Shown here: piece by piece, positions 1 through 7,817 of the stretch
Layout: every line of letters begins with the position of its first letter
Position numbering within the stretch: the stretch's first letter is position 1
Assembly (NCBI GenBank): GCA_023480765.1
Contig: JAMCWZ010000004.1
Coordinates: 1 to 10,949, forward strand
Origin: Nitrospirota bacterium
Lineage (GTDB): Bacteria > Nitrospirota_A > Leptospirillia > Leptospirillales > Leptospirillaceae
DNA: 10,949 nt
Direction of reading: 5' to 3'
The notes under the pieces: generated by a model
Told to the model about the DNA's origin: nothing
The model's database searches: none
What the model saw: only the letters and a program-made list of their open reading frames with translations
Program-made: the position numbers and the translations under genes

Positions 1-2
1 TG

Positions 3-1403
3 GAAGCCCTCGACTATCTCGGGGGGTGTTCGGGAACCTTCGAGCACAAGGGAGGTGTCTTTAATGCCGGAGCCACGACACTGGTCGGGCTGGACGACCG
101 TCTTCCGGTCGGAAGAATTGCCCGGGTCCTGGGGATCAAGTTGCCCGTGCGGCCCGTGGACCCAGCCATCCGGGTCCACCTTCCCCACACGACGGTCCCT
201 TTGCTCCAGAACCGGGATGCGTTCCTGGAGGCCCTGGAACACAGCTTCCCCAACATCGATCACGAACGCCTCTGGTCTTCGGTTTTCCGGACAGCCGATG
301 CTCTTTGGCCGGCTCTGTGGACCCTTCCCGTGTTTCCGCCGAAGAACCTGGGGGAGAGCCTGCACTCCCTTGGCTGGGCGATGCGCCTTCTTTCCACAAC
401 CGGTCCCTCGGTCCTCAGGCGGGCAAGCAACCATATCCATTCGGTCACCCGAGACCCTTTGTATCAAACGTTTCTCGATCACCTTCTTTTGATCACGACG
501 CAGGCCACATCCCGCGACGTGGCGTTCCTGCCGGCCGCACTGGGCCTCAGCTATGCCACGCTCGACAATCATGTCGCTCTCGGCGGAATGTCTGCCGCCC
601 TTGATGCCCTGGCAAAACCGATCCCCCGGATTCTTCGCCGGACCCGGGTCCGGCGGATTCTGCCGAAAATCGACCGGTACATCCTCCAGACGGCCCGGGG
701 AGAAATTGAAGCCCGACAGGTCGTTCTGAACCGGGATATCTGGAGTCTCGGAGAGCTGGTGGACGCGGAACCCGTTCGCCGGAAGGCACAGGAAGCCATT
801 CACCGAGTTCCCCGACGGTGGGGTGCCGTGACGCTCTACTTCATGGTGCAACTTCCGCCGGACAGACAACCCGACCTGCACCACCAGATTCACCACGAGA
901 AAAACCCCTGGACAGGCAGCAATTCGCTGTTTCTCTCCCTTTCGGACCCTTCGGATGAACGGCTGTCTCCGGGTGGCTTGAGATCCGTAACCGTTTCGAC
1001 CCACACGGAACCCGCCCGTTGGGAAAATCTTGAACCGGTTCGTTATGCGGAGCAAAAAGAACGGGTGCGGGCGTTCATGCTGGCGCAGATATGCGCGCAT
1101 CTTCCGGAGATCCGCCACGCTGCCAAGGGAGAAATTCTGGTGGGAACGCCCCGGACATTTCGTCGTTTTACCGGAAGAACCGAGGGGAGTGTGGGAGGCG
1201 TTCCCATGACGTCGGAGCATTTTCCTTTCGGCTTCGCCTCCTGCCGGACACCCTTGAATGGGCTTTATCAGGTCGGAGATACCGTCTTTCCGGGACAGGG
1301 CTGGCCGGGAGTGGCCACGGGAGTTCTGAATCTTCTGAAAGTCCTGGAAAAGGACGGAGTCCTTCCCAAGGACGCCCGAAAATCGCTTCAGGGCATTTTC
1401 TGA
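3..1403 (+). CDS. FAD-dependent desaturase/isomerase, CrtI/CrtISO-like (5' end cut off)
   Basis: The reading frame is open from the left edge, so the N-terminus with the dinucleotide-binding fold lies outside. About 466 residues are visible. The C-terminal part carries the signature of the phytoene desaturase/carotene isomerase family: GLYQVGDTVFPGQGWPGV (about 1258-1317), where the GD aspartate contacts FAD ribitol in this superfamily. FPGQG is more like CrtISO/CrtH isomerases than like the HPGGG of classical CrtI. A second family trait is GGMSAALDALAKPI near 583-624. The family acts on membrane-embedded polyene substrates; the exact substrate (carotenoid or related isoprenoid) cannot be told. 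No carotenoid genes are seen beside it here. The end overlaps the last 16 bases of the convergent PEGA gene. I am confident of the superfamily, and less so of a carotenoid role. Confidence 0.85.
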   Translation, partial: EALDYLGGCSGTFEHKGGVFNAGATTLVGLDDRLPVGRIARVLGIKLPVRPVDPAIRVHLPHTTVPLLQNRDAFLEALEHSFPNIDHERLWSSVFRTADALWPALWTLPVFPPKNLGESLHSLGWAMRLLSTTGPSVLRRASNHIHSVTRDPLYQTFLDHLLLITTQATSRDVAFLPAALGLSYATLDNHVALGGMSAALDALAKPIPRILRRTRVRRILPKIDRYILQTARGEIEARQVVLNRDIWSLGELVDAEPVRRKAQEAIHRVPRRWGAVTLYFMVQLPPDRQPDLHHQIHHEKNPWTGSNSLFLSLSDPSDERLSPGGLRSVTVSTHTEPARWENLEPVRYAEQKERVRAFMLAQICAHLPEIRHAAKGEILVGTPRTFRRFTGRTEGSVGGVPMTSEHFPFGFASCRTPLNGLYQVGDTVFPGQGWPGVATGVLNLLKVLEKDGVLPKDARKSLQGIF

Positions 1404-1909
1404 CGATTGTCCTTATTTTTCCGGACGGATGGGCGTACAACCGGGTGAAGGGTAAACGCCATCCCCAGCATTTTTCCGCCTTCCACAAAAATTCTCATCC
1501 GGACCGGTCTGTACCCTTTTAACAAAAGAACGAGTCTCCTGTTCGTTCCGGGGGGAACCTCCGTATTCAGGGGGGTTCGGCCGAGATCGATCCCATCAAA
1601 AAACACCCGTGCCCCCGGAGGGGTCGTCCGGATGACAAGACGGGATGCGGTGGGAGAAACCTTCGGAGAGGACAAACCTGTGATGCCCGGGTACGGCGGG
1701 GTTCCAGGTGGAGTTCCCGACGGGGAAGACCGGTTCGGCAGCGGAGACGGAAGCGGTGTCGTGGGCAGGGGAGTGGTGGCGGGGGAGGGAGATAGCGGAG
1801 AGGGAATGACGGACATCCCCCCCTGACCGAACTCCGCGGAAAATCCCTGCCCCGAAAAGAGAAAGAGAAAGACCGGAATCCAAACCCCGTACCACCTGCT
1901 TCGTTTCAC
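1388..1909 (-). CDS. Exported PEGA-domain protein with Pro-rich linker
   Basis: A 173-residue protein. I chose the GTG at 1909-1907 because a perfect AGGAGG stands nine bases upstream and the protein then begins with a classic signal peptide: basic KRSR, hydrophobic core WIPVFLFLF, and cleavage probably after GFSA (residue 25). No lipobox cysteine is seen. Residues about 37-88 are a low-complexity Pro/Ser/Thr linker with TPLP/SPLP-type repeats, and residues about 89-156 form one PEGA domain, recognised by TTPPGARVFFDGIDLGRTPL, followed by a basic tail. PEGA domains are small beta folds found in surface or envelope-bound proteins; no enzymatic role is known. It is divergent from the large c-di-GMP gene and convergent with the desaturase gene. 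An upstream start at 2038 would add 43 residues with no visible ribosome site and would bury the signal peptide. Confidence 0.8.
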   Translation of the reverse strand: MKRSRWYGVWIPVFLFLFSGQGFSAEFGQGGMSVIPSPLSPSPATTPLPTTPLPSPLPNRSSPSGTPPGTPPYPGITGLSSPKVSPTASRLVIRTTPPGARVFFDGIDLGRTPLNTEVPPGTNRRLVLLLKGYRPVRMRIFVEGGKMLGMAFTLHPVVRPSVRKNKDNRQKMP

Positions 1910-1918
1910 GACCGGACT

Positions 1919-1924
1919 CCTCCT
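1919..1924 (-). promoter_or_regulatory. Ribosome binding site that sets the GTG start of the PEGA gene
   Basis: On the minus strand this reads AGGAGG, a full anti-SD match, nine bases before GTG at 1909. It is the main reason for rejecting the longer frame starting at 2038. Confidence 0.75.
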
Positions 1925-2049
1925 GCATCTTGTTCTCTGCTCCAATATATCCCCGATCTTTCCCCCGGAAAATCCCCGTCCTCTGAACCGGAGAAGAGAT
2001 TCTTTCGGGAAAGACCAAACCGGACCGCTGAGACCCAAATCACATTTCC

Positions 2050-2081
2050 TATCTTTTCTCCTTTATCTTTTGCTATCTTTT
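2050..2081. repeat. Three direct TATCTTTT repeats upstream of the c-di-GMP gene
   Basis: TATCTTTT occurs at 2050-2057, 2064-2071 and 2074-2081, giving a pyrimidine-rich tract (AAAAGATA on the other strand) in the divergent region between the PEGA and GGDEF/EAL genes. The start-to-start spacings are 14 and 10 bases; the second is one helical turn. It could be a regulator site, part of a promoter, or chance low complexity. No convincing -35/-10 pair was found here for either gene. Confidence 0.5.
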
Positions 2082-2102
2082 CCGGAAACAGGGGATTTTC
2101 GG

Positions 2103-5069
2103 ATGCACCCGTCTCCGGCCTCACTCCCTTCAGAGAAGATGTCCGGACTTTTGATGGACCGTGACCCCGGTAAATCAACGGAAGGAGCCAGGCGTTTGGA
2201 TTCCGTGAGGGGAAAAAAGATTCTCCCGTCCATTTTTGGCTATATGGGCCTCCGGGTTCCCCTCATCCTTCTCGCAACTCTTGCCCTTTATTTATTTCTA
2301 TCTGCCGAAAATCTTCGAATCCACCGTCTGATCACACAGACAAACCGGTTTTCCGATTCCCTGTCTTCTCTGGAAAATGTCACCAATCTTTTTCTCCTGA
2401 ACACCCTCTCCGACAAAAACGTTTTTCCGTTCCCTTCCTCCGCCTATCGGGAAGGGCTTTTAATCCAGGGACAGGCTGTGCTGTCGACAATGCTGGATAA
2501 CGCTTCCTTCCTGCCCCCGGAAGATCGAAGGCTTCTATCGGAGACAAGCCGGCTGTTCGGCAGATTCCGTTCCCGTTCCCGAGACGAATCGACCATAGAA
2601 CATTTTTCGCGACTGGACCGGAAGCTGGTTCTTCTCTTTGCACGCTTGTCCGACCGCACCAGCGAAAGCCGCATTCTTCTTTTCCGGAGACTGCTCCTCG
2701 TCAATCTCGCCAGAGGTGGCCTTCTTCTGACAATTCTGACCGGAGGAGGATTCTTCTTTTTTCAAAAGATGTCGACATCGCAAAAAACGTCACGACAAAA
2801 TCATTTTTACCAGGCTCTTTCCCGAATCGACCGGGTTATCCTGACCCTCCCCGAAGTCGAAACTCTTCTGACGGAAACGTGCCGGATCGTTGTCGAGGAG
2901 GGAGGTGTCTCTCTGGCAAGGTTCATCTGCCGGGACACCGGGACACCCAAAGGTCATGTCCTGGCACAGTTTGGTCATGCTTCCCGAGACTTTGAACACT
3001 TCGAAGTTTCGAGCGACCCATCCATCCCGGAGGGAAGAGGTTTGTGGGGGGAAACGGTCCGGACCGGGCGCCCGGTGATCTGGAATAATATCGAGAAACA
3101 CCTCACGGATCTCCAAATCCGGGAGCTGTATCTCCGCTCCGGGATCTTGTCCGGAGCCGGTTTTCCGGTAAGCCGTGGAGGAAATCCGTTTGGCGTCCTA
3201 CTCGTGCATGCGAGTGAGCCGGATTTTTTTGATTCCCCCCTGGTGGATCTGATCAACATTCTCGTTGAAAATCTCTCTTTCGCCATCGACAACCGGGATC
3301 GGGAAGAAGAACGGTTACGGCGTGAAGCCGAATACACGCACCTTTCACTGTTCGACTCCCTCACCGATCTACCGAACCGACGACTCTTCCAGGACCGGAC
3401 CGCTCAGGCCATCGAACGCTATCGCCGGAAGAGAGAACCCTTTGTGCTGGGAATACTGGACCTTGATGGATTCAAGTTTGTCAATGACCGGCTTGGTCAT
3501 CCGGCCGGGGACAGACTTTTGATCCTGGTCGCCGAACGTCTCAAGGCCATCCTGCGATCCACGGACACACTGGCCAGGCTGGGGGGAGACGAATTCGGAC
3601 TTCTTCTGGCCGGAGTCGAAGGATCGGGAGGCTCCGATCTCTTCGATCGCATCATTCATTCGTTGTCGATCCCTTTTTCTCATGAAAAAGAGAGCATTTC
3701 GATCAGCGGAAGCATTGGATTCACGGTGGTGCCTCCGGACGATGCCGATGCCGAAACCCTTCTCAAACACGCCGACATTGCGCTTTATCAGGTCAAGGAA
3801 CATGGCAAGAACGGCTGGCAGGCATTTTCCATCTTTATGGCAGAGTCCCTGAATAAACAGCACAGCATGCAACTCGAACTTGTCTCTTCCATTCGGGAAA
3901 ACCGTTTCGTCTTCCATTATCAGCCGCAGGCAGAGCTGCGTTCGGGCAAAGTTGTGGGTGTCGAAGCTCTCTTGCGATGGAACCATCCTGCAAAAGGTCT
4001 TCTCGAAGCGGGATCCTTTATCAGGACACTGGAAGATTGCGATGCGATTCTTGAAACCGAACAATGGGGGCTTGAAGAAATTTTGCGTCAATCGGACCTT
4101 TGGCGCAGACAGGGGTTGAACCTCCCAGTCCGGATGAATATCTCCTGCCGGAGTTTGCTTTCCGGAAGATTCCCTTCGGATCTCAAAAATGCCTTTGGTC
4201 GCTACCCGCGTCTTTCCCCTTCTCTTCTGGAGCTTGATATTTCGGACACAAAGCTGTTCCGGGACATCCGGAAAGTCAAGGGTGTCGTCGACGAGTGCCG
4301 GATCACTGGTGTCTCCTTCAGCATCGGAAACCTTGGCAACGAACAGGGGGCCCTCTCCTATCTGCAGACGCTGGGCATCGACCGTGTCACCATTCCCCGG
4401 AACTTTGTCAAAAACCTCGAAAAAAGTCCCAATGACATGGCCATTGTCGCGAGCCTGATCACTTCCGCAAGACTCCTGCTTGTTGATGCCGTTGGGGAAG
4501 GAATCGAGACAGAACAGGAAGGGCTCCACCTGCTCCAGTGGGGTTGCCAGATCGGACAGGGCAATGCCATCTCTCCACCCATTCCGCCCGATAAAATTCC
4601 AGAGTGGATCAGAAGTTATCGGAATTTTTCCTCCTGGGAAAATTGGACAAGTCCACCCTGGGGATTGACAGATTATTCGCTTCTTATGGCGAAAGGCGCT
4701 GCCCGCGTCTTTTATGCAAACTTTCTGACCGGAATCGGAATTCCCGGCGAAACCCGTCCTGAATGGACGGACTCCCATCGTTGCATGCAGGGCCGCTGGA
4801 TCGACGGGGACGGTCAAAGCACATACGGAGGGATTCCGGAGTTTGAAGAATACAGGAAGATCCATGAACATCTCCATACGCTCATCCAGGAAGCTCTTCA
4901 TGCACGCGACAACCACGAGATGGAGAGACTTTCCTCACTCAAGGAAGAAATCCGCCAGACGAACCAGTCGCTCCTTGAGCACCTTGAAAACCTTCAGGGC
5001 CTGAGGGTTCTGAACACTGGAAACACCTCCCGCCCACACTCTCCAAGAGGCCTTTCCCGACCAGTCTGA
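2103..5069 (+). CDS. Membrane GAF-GGDEF-(degenerate EAL)-CZB c-di-GMP protein, probable diguanylate cyclase
   Basis: A 988-residue protein. Residues (from ATG 2103): TM1 about 50-68, a periplasmic segment about 69-197, TM2 about 198-220, a GAF domain about 235-400, GGDEF about 414-580, EAL about 600-840, and a CZB-like tail about 860-965. GGDEF (494-498) is intact, with the substrate motifs DLDGFK and VND and an intact inhibitory I-site RSTD (485-488) five residues ahead. The EAL motif (621-623), N679, E799 and Q819 remain. However, the metal-binding DD of DDFGTG reads G742/N743, the catalytic lysine is T763, and the usual ELEITE glutamate is D712. Phosphodiesterase activity is therefore unlikely, and the protein is best read as a cyclase with a regulatory EAL. 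The tail has C-x-x-G-x-W (C894, W899) and H921-x3-H925, as in CZB zinc sensors. ATG 2103 is preceded by AGGGG at eight bases; a TTG at 2070 is possible but has no ribosome site. Confidence 0.9.
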   Translation: MHPSPASLPSEKMSGLLMDRDPGKSTEGARRLDSVRGKKILPSIFGYMGLRVPLILLATLALYLFLSAENLRIHRLITQTNRFSDSLSSLENVTNLFLLNTLSDKNVFPFPSSAYREGLLIQGQAVLSTMLDNASFLPPEDRRLLSETSRLFGRFRSRSRDESTIEHFSRLDRKLVLLFARLSDRTSESRILLFRRLLLVNLARGGLLLTILTGGGFFFFQKMSTSQKTSRQNHFYQALSRIDRVILTLPEVETLLTETCRIVVEEGGVSLARFICRDTGTPKGHVLAQFGHASRDFEHFEVSSDPSIPEGRGLWGETVRTGRPVIWNNIEKHLTDLQIRELYLRSGILSGAGFPVSRGGNPFGVLLVHASEPDFFDSPLVDLINILVENLSFAIDNRDREEERLRREAEYTHLSLFDSLTDLPNRRLFQDRTAQAIERYRRKREPFVLGILDLDGFKFVNDRLGHPAGDRLLILVAERLKAILRSTDTLARLGGDEFGLLLAGVEGSGGSDLFDRIIHSLSIPFSHEKESISISGSIGFTVVPPDDADAETLLKHADIALYQVKEHGKNGWQAFSIFMAESLNKQHSMQLELVSSIRENRFVFHYQPQAELRSGKVVGVEALLRWNHPAKGLLEAGSFIRTLEDCDAILETEQWGLEEILRQSDLWRRQGLNLPVRMNISCRSLLSGRFPSDLKNAFGRYPRLSPSLLELDISDTKLFRDIRKVKGVVDECRITGVSFSIGNLGNEQGALSYLQTLGIDRVTIPRNFVKNLEKSPNDMAIVASLITSARLLLVDAVGEGIETEQEGLHLLQWGCQIGQGNAISPPIPPDKIPEWIRSYRNFSSWENWTSPPWGLTDYSLLMAKGAARVFYANFLTGIGIPGETRPEWTDSHRCMQGRWIDGDGQSTYGGIPEFEEYRKIHEHLHTLIQEALHARDNHEMERLSSLKEEIRQTNQSLLEHLENLQGLRVLNTGNTSRPHSPRGLSRPV

Positions 5070-5297
5070 ACACCGGTCCCGACCCCGCGCTTCTCCCGGC
5101 AATATCCCACAACCGACTCTTGCACACCTTGAAAACCCGGACGATTTCTTATGTTCACGCTAACTATTCCTTATTCGATCCGGTTCTTCATCCGGGCCAT
5201 AATGCATCCATACTTCAACAATATCTTTGAATTTTTTTCCCATGCTTCCGCCTGAGGGAAAAACCCCTGTTAGGCAAGCAGGAAGGAGAACCATCCC

Positions 5298-5975
5298 GTG
5301 AAAACGCTGATTGTCGGACTTTTTTTCGGTTCCCTCCTCCTGGGAGTTTTTGCTCCTCTTCCGGCCAAAGGAGACGACCTCATGGCCTGGGGGAAGCATA
5401 TTGCCGAGGCCGGAAACGGGGATCCGGGGAATACGGCCTGCATGGAATGCCACCGTCTGAGAGGTGGAGGAATGCCCTCCATCGGAGCACCGCGCATTGC
5501 CGGCCAGACCCGGCAATATATCGCCAGGGAAATACGGGAAGTCCAGAAGGGGAAACGCTATGGACCCGTCATGGCCGGGGTGGTTGAAAACCTGAGCGAA
5601 CACGACATAGAGGCGGTTGCCTTGTACTACGCGCACATTCATACCCCCAAGGTTCGGGATGTCTCGCCTCCCTCGCCCGAACGCGTGGCGCTTGGGAAAA
5701 AAATTGCCCTCCGGGGACTCTGGAAAAAAAATATCCCGGCCTGCGTCCAGTGCCATGGAGTGAACGGAAGCGGTGTCCCTCCCCTCTTTCCCTACATTGC
5801 AGGACAGAACCGCACCTACCTCATGCGCCAGCTTATCGCCTATGCCTTTCTCGAAAGAAAGGACGATCCCCAGGGACTCATGCGGGGAATTGCCCGTCGT
5901 CTGTCCGCCGGGGAGAGGAAAGCCGTTGCGGAATATTTTTCGAGCCTGAATCCCCCGCGTGAGAACGGCCGCTAG
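5298..5975 (+). CDS. tsdB: Periplasmic diheme cytochrome c4-type protein, TsdB-like
   Basis: A 225-residue protein starting at GTG, chosen because AAGGAG lies nine bases upstream and a signal peptide follows at once (MKTLIVGLFFGSLLLGVFAP, cleavage about residue 25). It has two cytochrome c halves: heme sites CMECH (48-52) and CVQCH (149-153), with likely distal methionines M92 (in MAGVVENLSEHD) and M195 (in LMRGIARRLSAGE). This two-domain pattern is typical of the c4 family. In several bacteria a c4-type protein, TsdB, is encoded directly before the thiosulfate dehydrogenase TsdA and takes its electrons. Here the next gene is TsdA-like, 15 bases downstream with its own AAGGAG, so TsdB is the natural reading. 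A general electron carrier to a terminal oxidase is the alternative. I am sure of the diheme cytochrome and moderately sure of TsdB. Confidence 0.85.
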   Translation: MKTLIVGLFFGSLLLGVFAPLPAKGDDLMAWGKHIAEAGNGDPGNTACMECHRLRGGGMPSIGAPRIAGQTRQYIAREIREVQKGKRYGPVMAGVVENLSEHDIEAVALYYAHIHTPKVRDVSPPSPERVALGKKIALRGLWKKNIPACVQCHGVNGSGVPPLFPYIAGQNRTYLMRQLIAYAFLERKDDPQGLMRGIARRLSAGERKAVAEYFSSLNPPRENGR

Positions 5976-5990
5976 GAAGGAGAAAAATTC

Positions 5991-6801
5991 ATGCGCTTCA
6001 GACAAGAGCTGTCGCGAAGATTTTTTGCAGGAATGTGTCTGGCGTTTTCTGCCCTTTGCGTCACAATAATCCCGGATCCTGGACTCGCAGAGAACACGAA
6101 CGGGATCTTCACCCCGGCTCCGGAGGACTCGATCCCGTCGGGGGGGTTCGGGGACCTGATCCGAAACGGAGAAAAGATCTTTACCCGGACGGGAGAGTAT
6201 GCCGGACGCTACACGGGCAACAAACTGACATGCGAGAGCTGTCATCTGGATCGCGGACGAAAGGCCCTACTCGGCTCCCCTGTGGGGGGCTTATGTCATG
6301 TACCCCCGATACAGAAAAAAGAACCACAGGGTCAACACCCTTGCCGAACGCATCCAGGGATGCTTCCGTTTTTCCATGAACGGAAAAGCTCCTCCCGTGG
6401 ACGGACGCACGATCAAATCACTGATCGCCTACAGTTTCTGGATGTCCAGGGGAGCCCCCGTGGGTGTGAATCTGAAAGGGAGTCGAATGGTGACACTCCC
6501 GAAACCGGCGAAAACCCCAGATCCGATCCGGGGGAAAAAGGTCTATGTCGCGCGATGCGCTCTCTGTCACGGGCTTCACGGACAAGGCCGGATTTCCCGT
6601 GGCGAAATCGCTTTTCCACCGGTTTGGGGCGACGGTTCTTACAACAAGGGGGCCGGATTTTATAAGGTCGCCAAGCTTGCCGGGTTCATCAAGATGAATA
6701 TGCCTCTCTCGAAGGGGACGTCACTTCCGGAACAGATGGCCTGGGATGTGGCCGCCTATATCGACAGTCAACCCCGGCCGGACAAGCCATTGTCAAAATA
6801 A
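5991..6801 (+). pseudogene. tsdA: TsdA-like diheme thiosulfate dehydrogenase, copy 1, broken by a +1 frameshift near 6263
   Basis: It starts at ATG 5991 with AAGGAG eight bases upstream and a signal peptide (cleavage about GLA-E, residue 33). The first frame carries heme site CESCH (81-85) and then goes off frame at GRKALL. The frame one base later continues exactly where the neighbouring copy does (PYSAPLWGAYVMYPRY), so one extra G in 6263-6264 explains the break. With that base removed the product is 269 residues, the same length as copy 2. It then has the family's Cys heme ligand in RIQGCFRFSMNG (C124), a second heme site CALCH (189-193), and the K234-M235 pair matching the Lys/Met ligand switch known for Allochromatium TsdA. 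All later motifs are clean, so the lesion is recent, a sequencing error, or read through by slippage. As written, translation ends at 6665 with a scrambled tail lacking heme 2. Confidence 0.8.
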
Positions 6802-6865
6802 GCTCCGGCTTCCCGGCTAGAGGTCCTGATCTTATGCCCCCGGAGAACACGGAAGGAGAACATGC

Positions 6866-7675
6866 ATGTTGAACAGGCCCCGATTTTTTTTCCTTCAGAC
6901 AGCACTGGCCTTGCTGTTTTTCTTCGGCTCTTCCCACATTGTGCTGCCTTCCGAAAATGGTCCCGGATTCTTTCATCCCCCTGCCCCGGAGGAATACCCC
7001 CCGGGACCCTTGGGAGACCTGGTCAAAAAGGGAGAAAAAATCTTTACCCAAACGGGAACATACGCTCCGCGCTATACGGGAAACAGCCTGACGTGCGCAA
7101 GCTGCCATCTGGATGCCGGCAGAAAGCCCTATGCCGCGCCCATGTGGGCGGCATACGTCCACTACCCCCGGTTCGACGAGAGAAAAAACGCATTGATTCA
7201 GTTAAACGACCGGATTCGCGCCTGCTTCCGGAACAGCCTGCATGGAACACCTCCCCCTGCCGGCGGAGAAACCGTCCGTGCGCTGAATGCCTACCTCTTC
7301 TGGCTGGCCAAGGGAGCACCCGTTGGACTCCCCCTCAGGGGACAAGGGTTCCGGACCATCCCGGTACCGAAACAGGGCTCTCCTCTGTTCAGGGGGCCCC
7401 ACATTCTCCGGACGCCGGACACGCTTGAAGGAATGACTCTTTACCAGAATCGCTGTGCCTCCTGCCATGGCCTGAATGGTCAGGGCAACCCGGCCAGGGG
7501 AGGATCACCGGTCTGGGGTACCCAGTCCTACCCGATGGAATCCGGCTTCCATTCCGTCCGGGTATTGGCCGAATTTCTCAAAATGAACATGCCTCCCGGA
7601 CCATCAGGCAGACTGACCGACCAGGAGTCCTGGGACATTGCGGCGTACGTCGCAAGTCAACCGCGTCCCCGTTAA
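6866..7675 (+). CDS. tsdA: TsdA-like diheme thiosulfate dehydrogenase, intact copy 2
   Basis: A 269-residue protein. ATG 6866 is preceded by AAGGAG with seven bases between; an ATG four bases earlier is in another frame. The N-terminal signal segment is RPRFFFLQTALALLFFFG. Heme site 1 is CASCH (77-81), with the conserved block ending DAGRKPYAAPMWAAYVHYP. The unusual Cys heme ligand of the family sits in RIRACFRNSLHG (C120). Heme site 2 is CASCH (197-201), with KMNMP (K239, M240) as the second axial ligand region. TsdA oxidises two thiosulfates to tetrathionate in the periplasm, and some members run mainly in reverse as tetrathionate reductases; direction cannot be read from sequence. It is about half identical to copy 1 by eye, so the two arose by an old duplication. 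It lies 64 bases after copy 1 and is probably co-transcribed with it and the c4-type gene. Confidence 0.85.
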   Translation: MLNRPRFFFLQTALALLFFFGSSHIVLPSENGPGFFHPPAPEEYPPGPLGDLVKKGEKIFTQTGTYAPRYTGNSLTCASCHLDAGRKPYAAPMWAAYVHYPRFDERKNALIQLNDRIRACFRNSLHGTPPPAGGETVRALNAYLFWLAKGAPVGLPLRGQGFRTIPVPKQGSPLFRGPHILRTPDTLEGMTLYQNRCASCHGLNGQGNPARGGSPVWGTQSYPMESGFHSVRVLAEFLKMNMPPGPSGRLTDQESWDIAAYVASQPRPR

Positions 7676-7731
7676 CCGGAGGGACTTTTGTGAGCATCGT
7701 CTCCCGACCGGCTTCAGAAGACGGATCCGTT

Positions 7732-7766
7732 GATTCCCCACCCGAAACACTTCCGGGTCGGGAATC
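7732..7766. terminator. Stem-loop after the cytochrome operon, without a T tract
   Basis: GATTCCCCACCCG (7732-7744) pairs with CGGGTCGGGAATC (7754-7766) over 13 positions with a single C-C mismatch and a nine-base loop. It lies in the convergent gap between the intact tsdA copy and the minus-strand hypothetical gene, where a shared transcription stop is expected. No run of T follows on either strand, so it may instead be a factor-dependent pause or an mRNA 3'-end stabiliser. Confidence 0.5.
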
Positions 7767-7817
7767 CGGAAAGATATTCACCCTGCATTGTTCCTCAAAC
7801 CGGAGGCACACAGGAGG

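Noticed and set aside
3369..4916. 515-codon minus-strand frame
   Set aside because: It lies wholly inside the GGDEF/EAL gene, whose domain motifs are unmistakable on the plus strand.
5129..5155. Promoter TTGAAA/TATGTT before the cytochrome operon
   Set aside because: The spacer is only 15 bases and the -10 is poor; too weak to annotate, although a promoter must lie in 5070-5290.
5160..6245. 361-codon minus-strand frame across the cytochrome genes
   Set aside because: It lies opposite two genes with signal peptides, CXXCH heme sites and good ribosome sites; its product has no domain and it is an antisense shadow.
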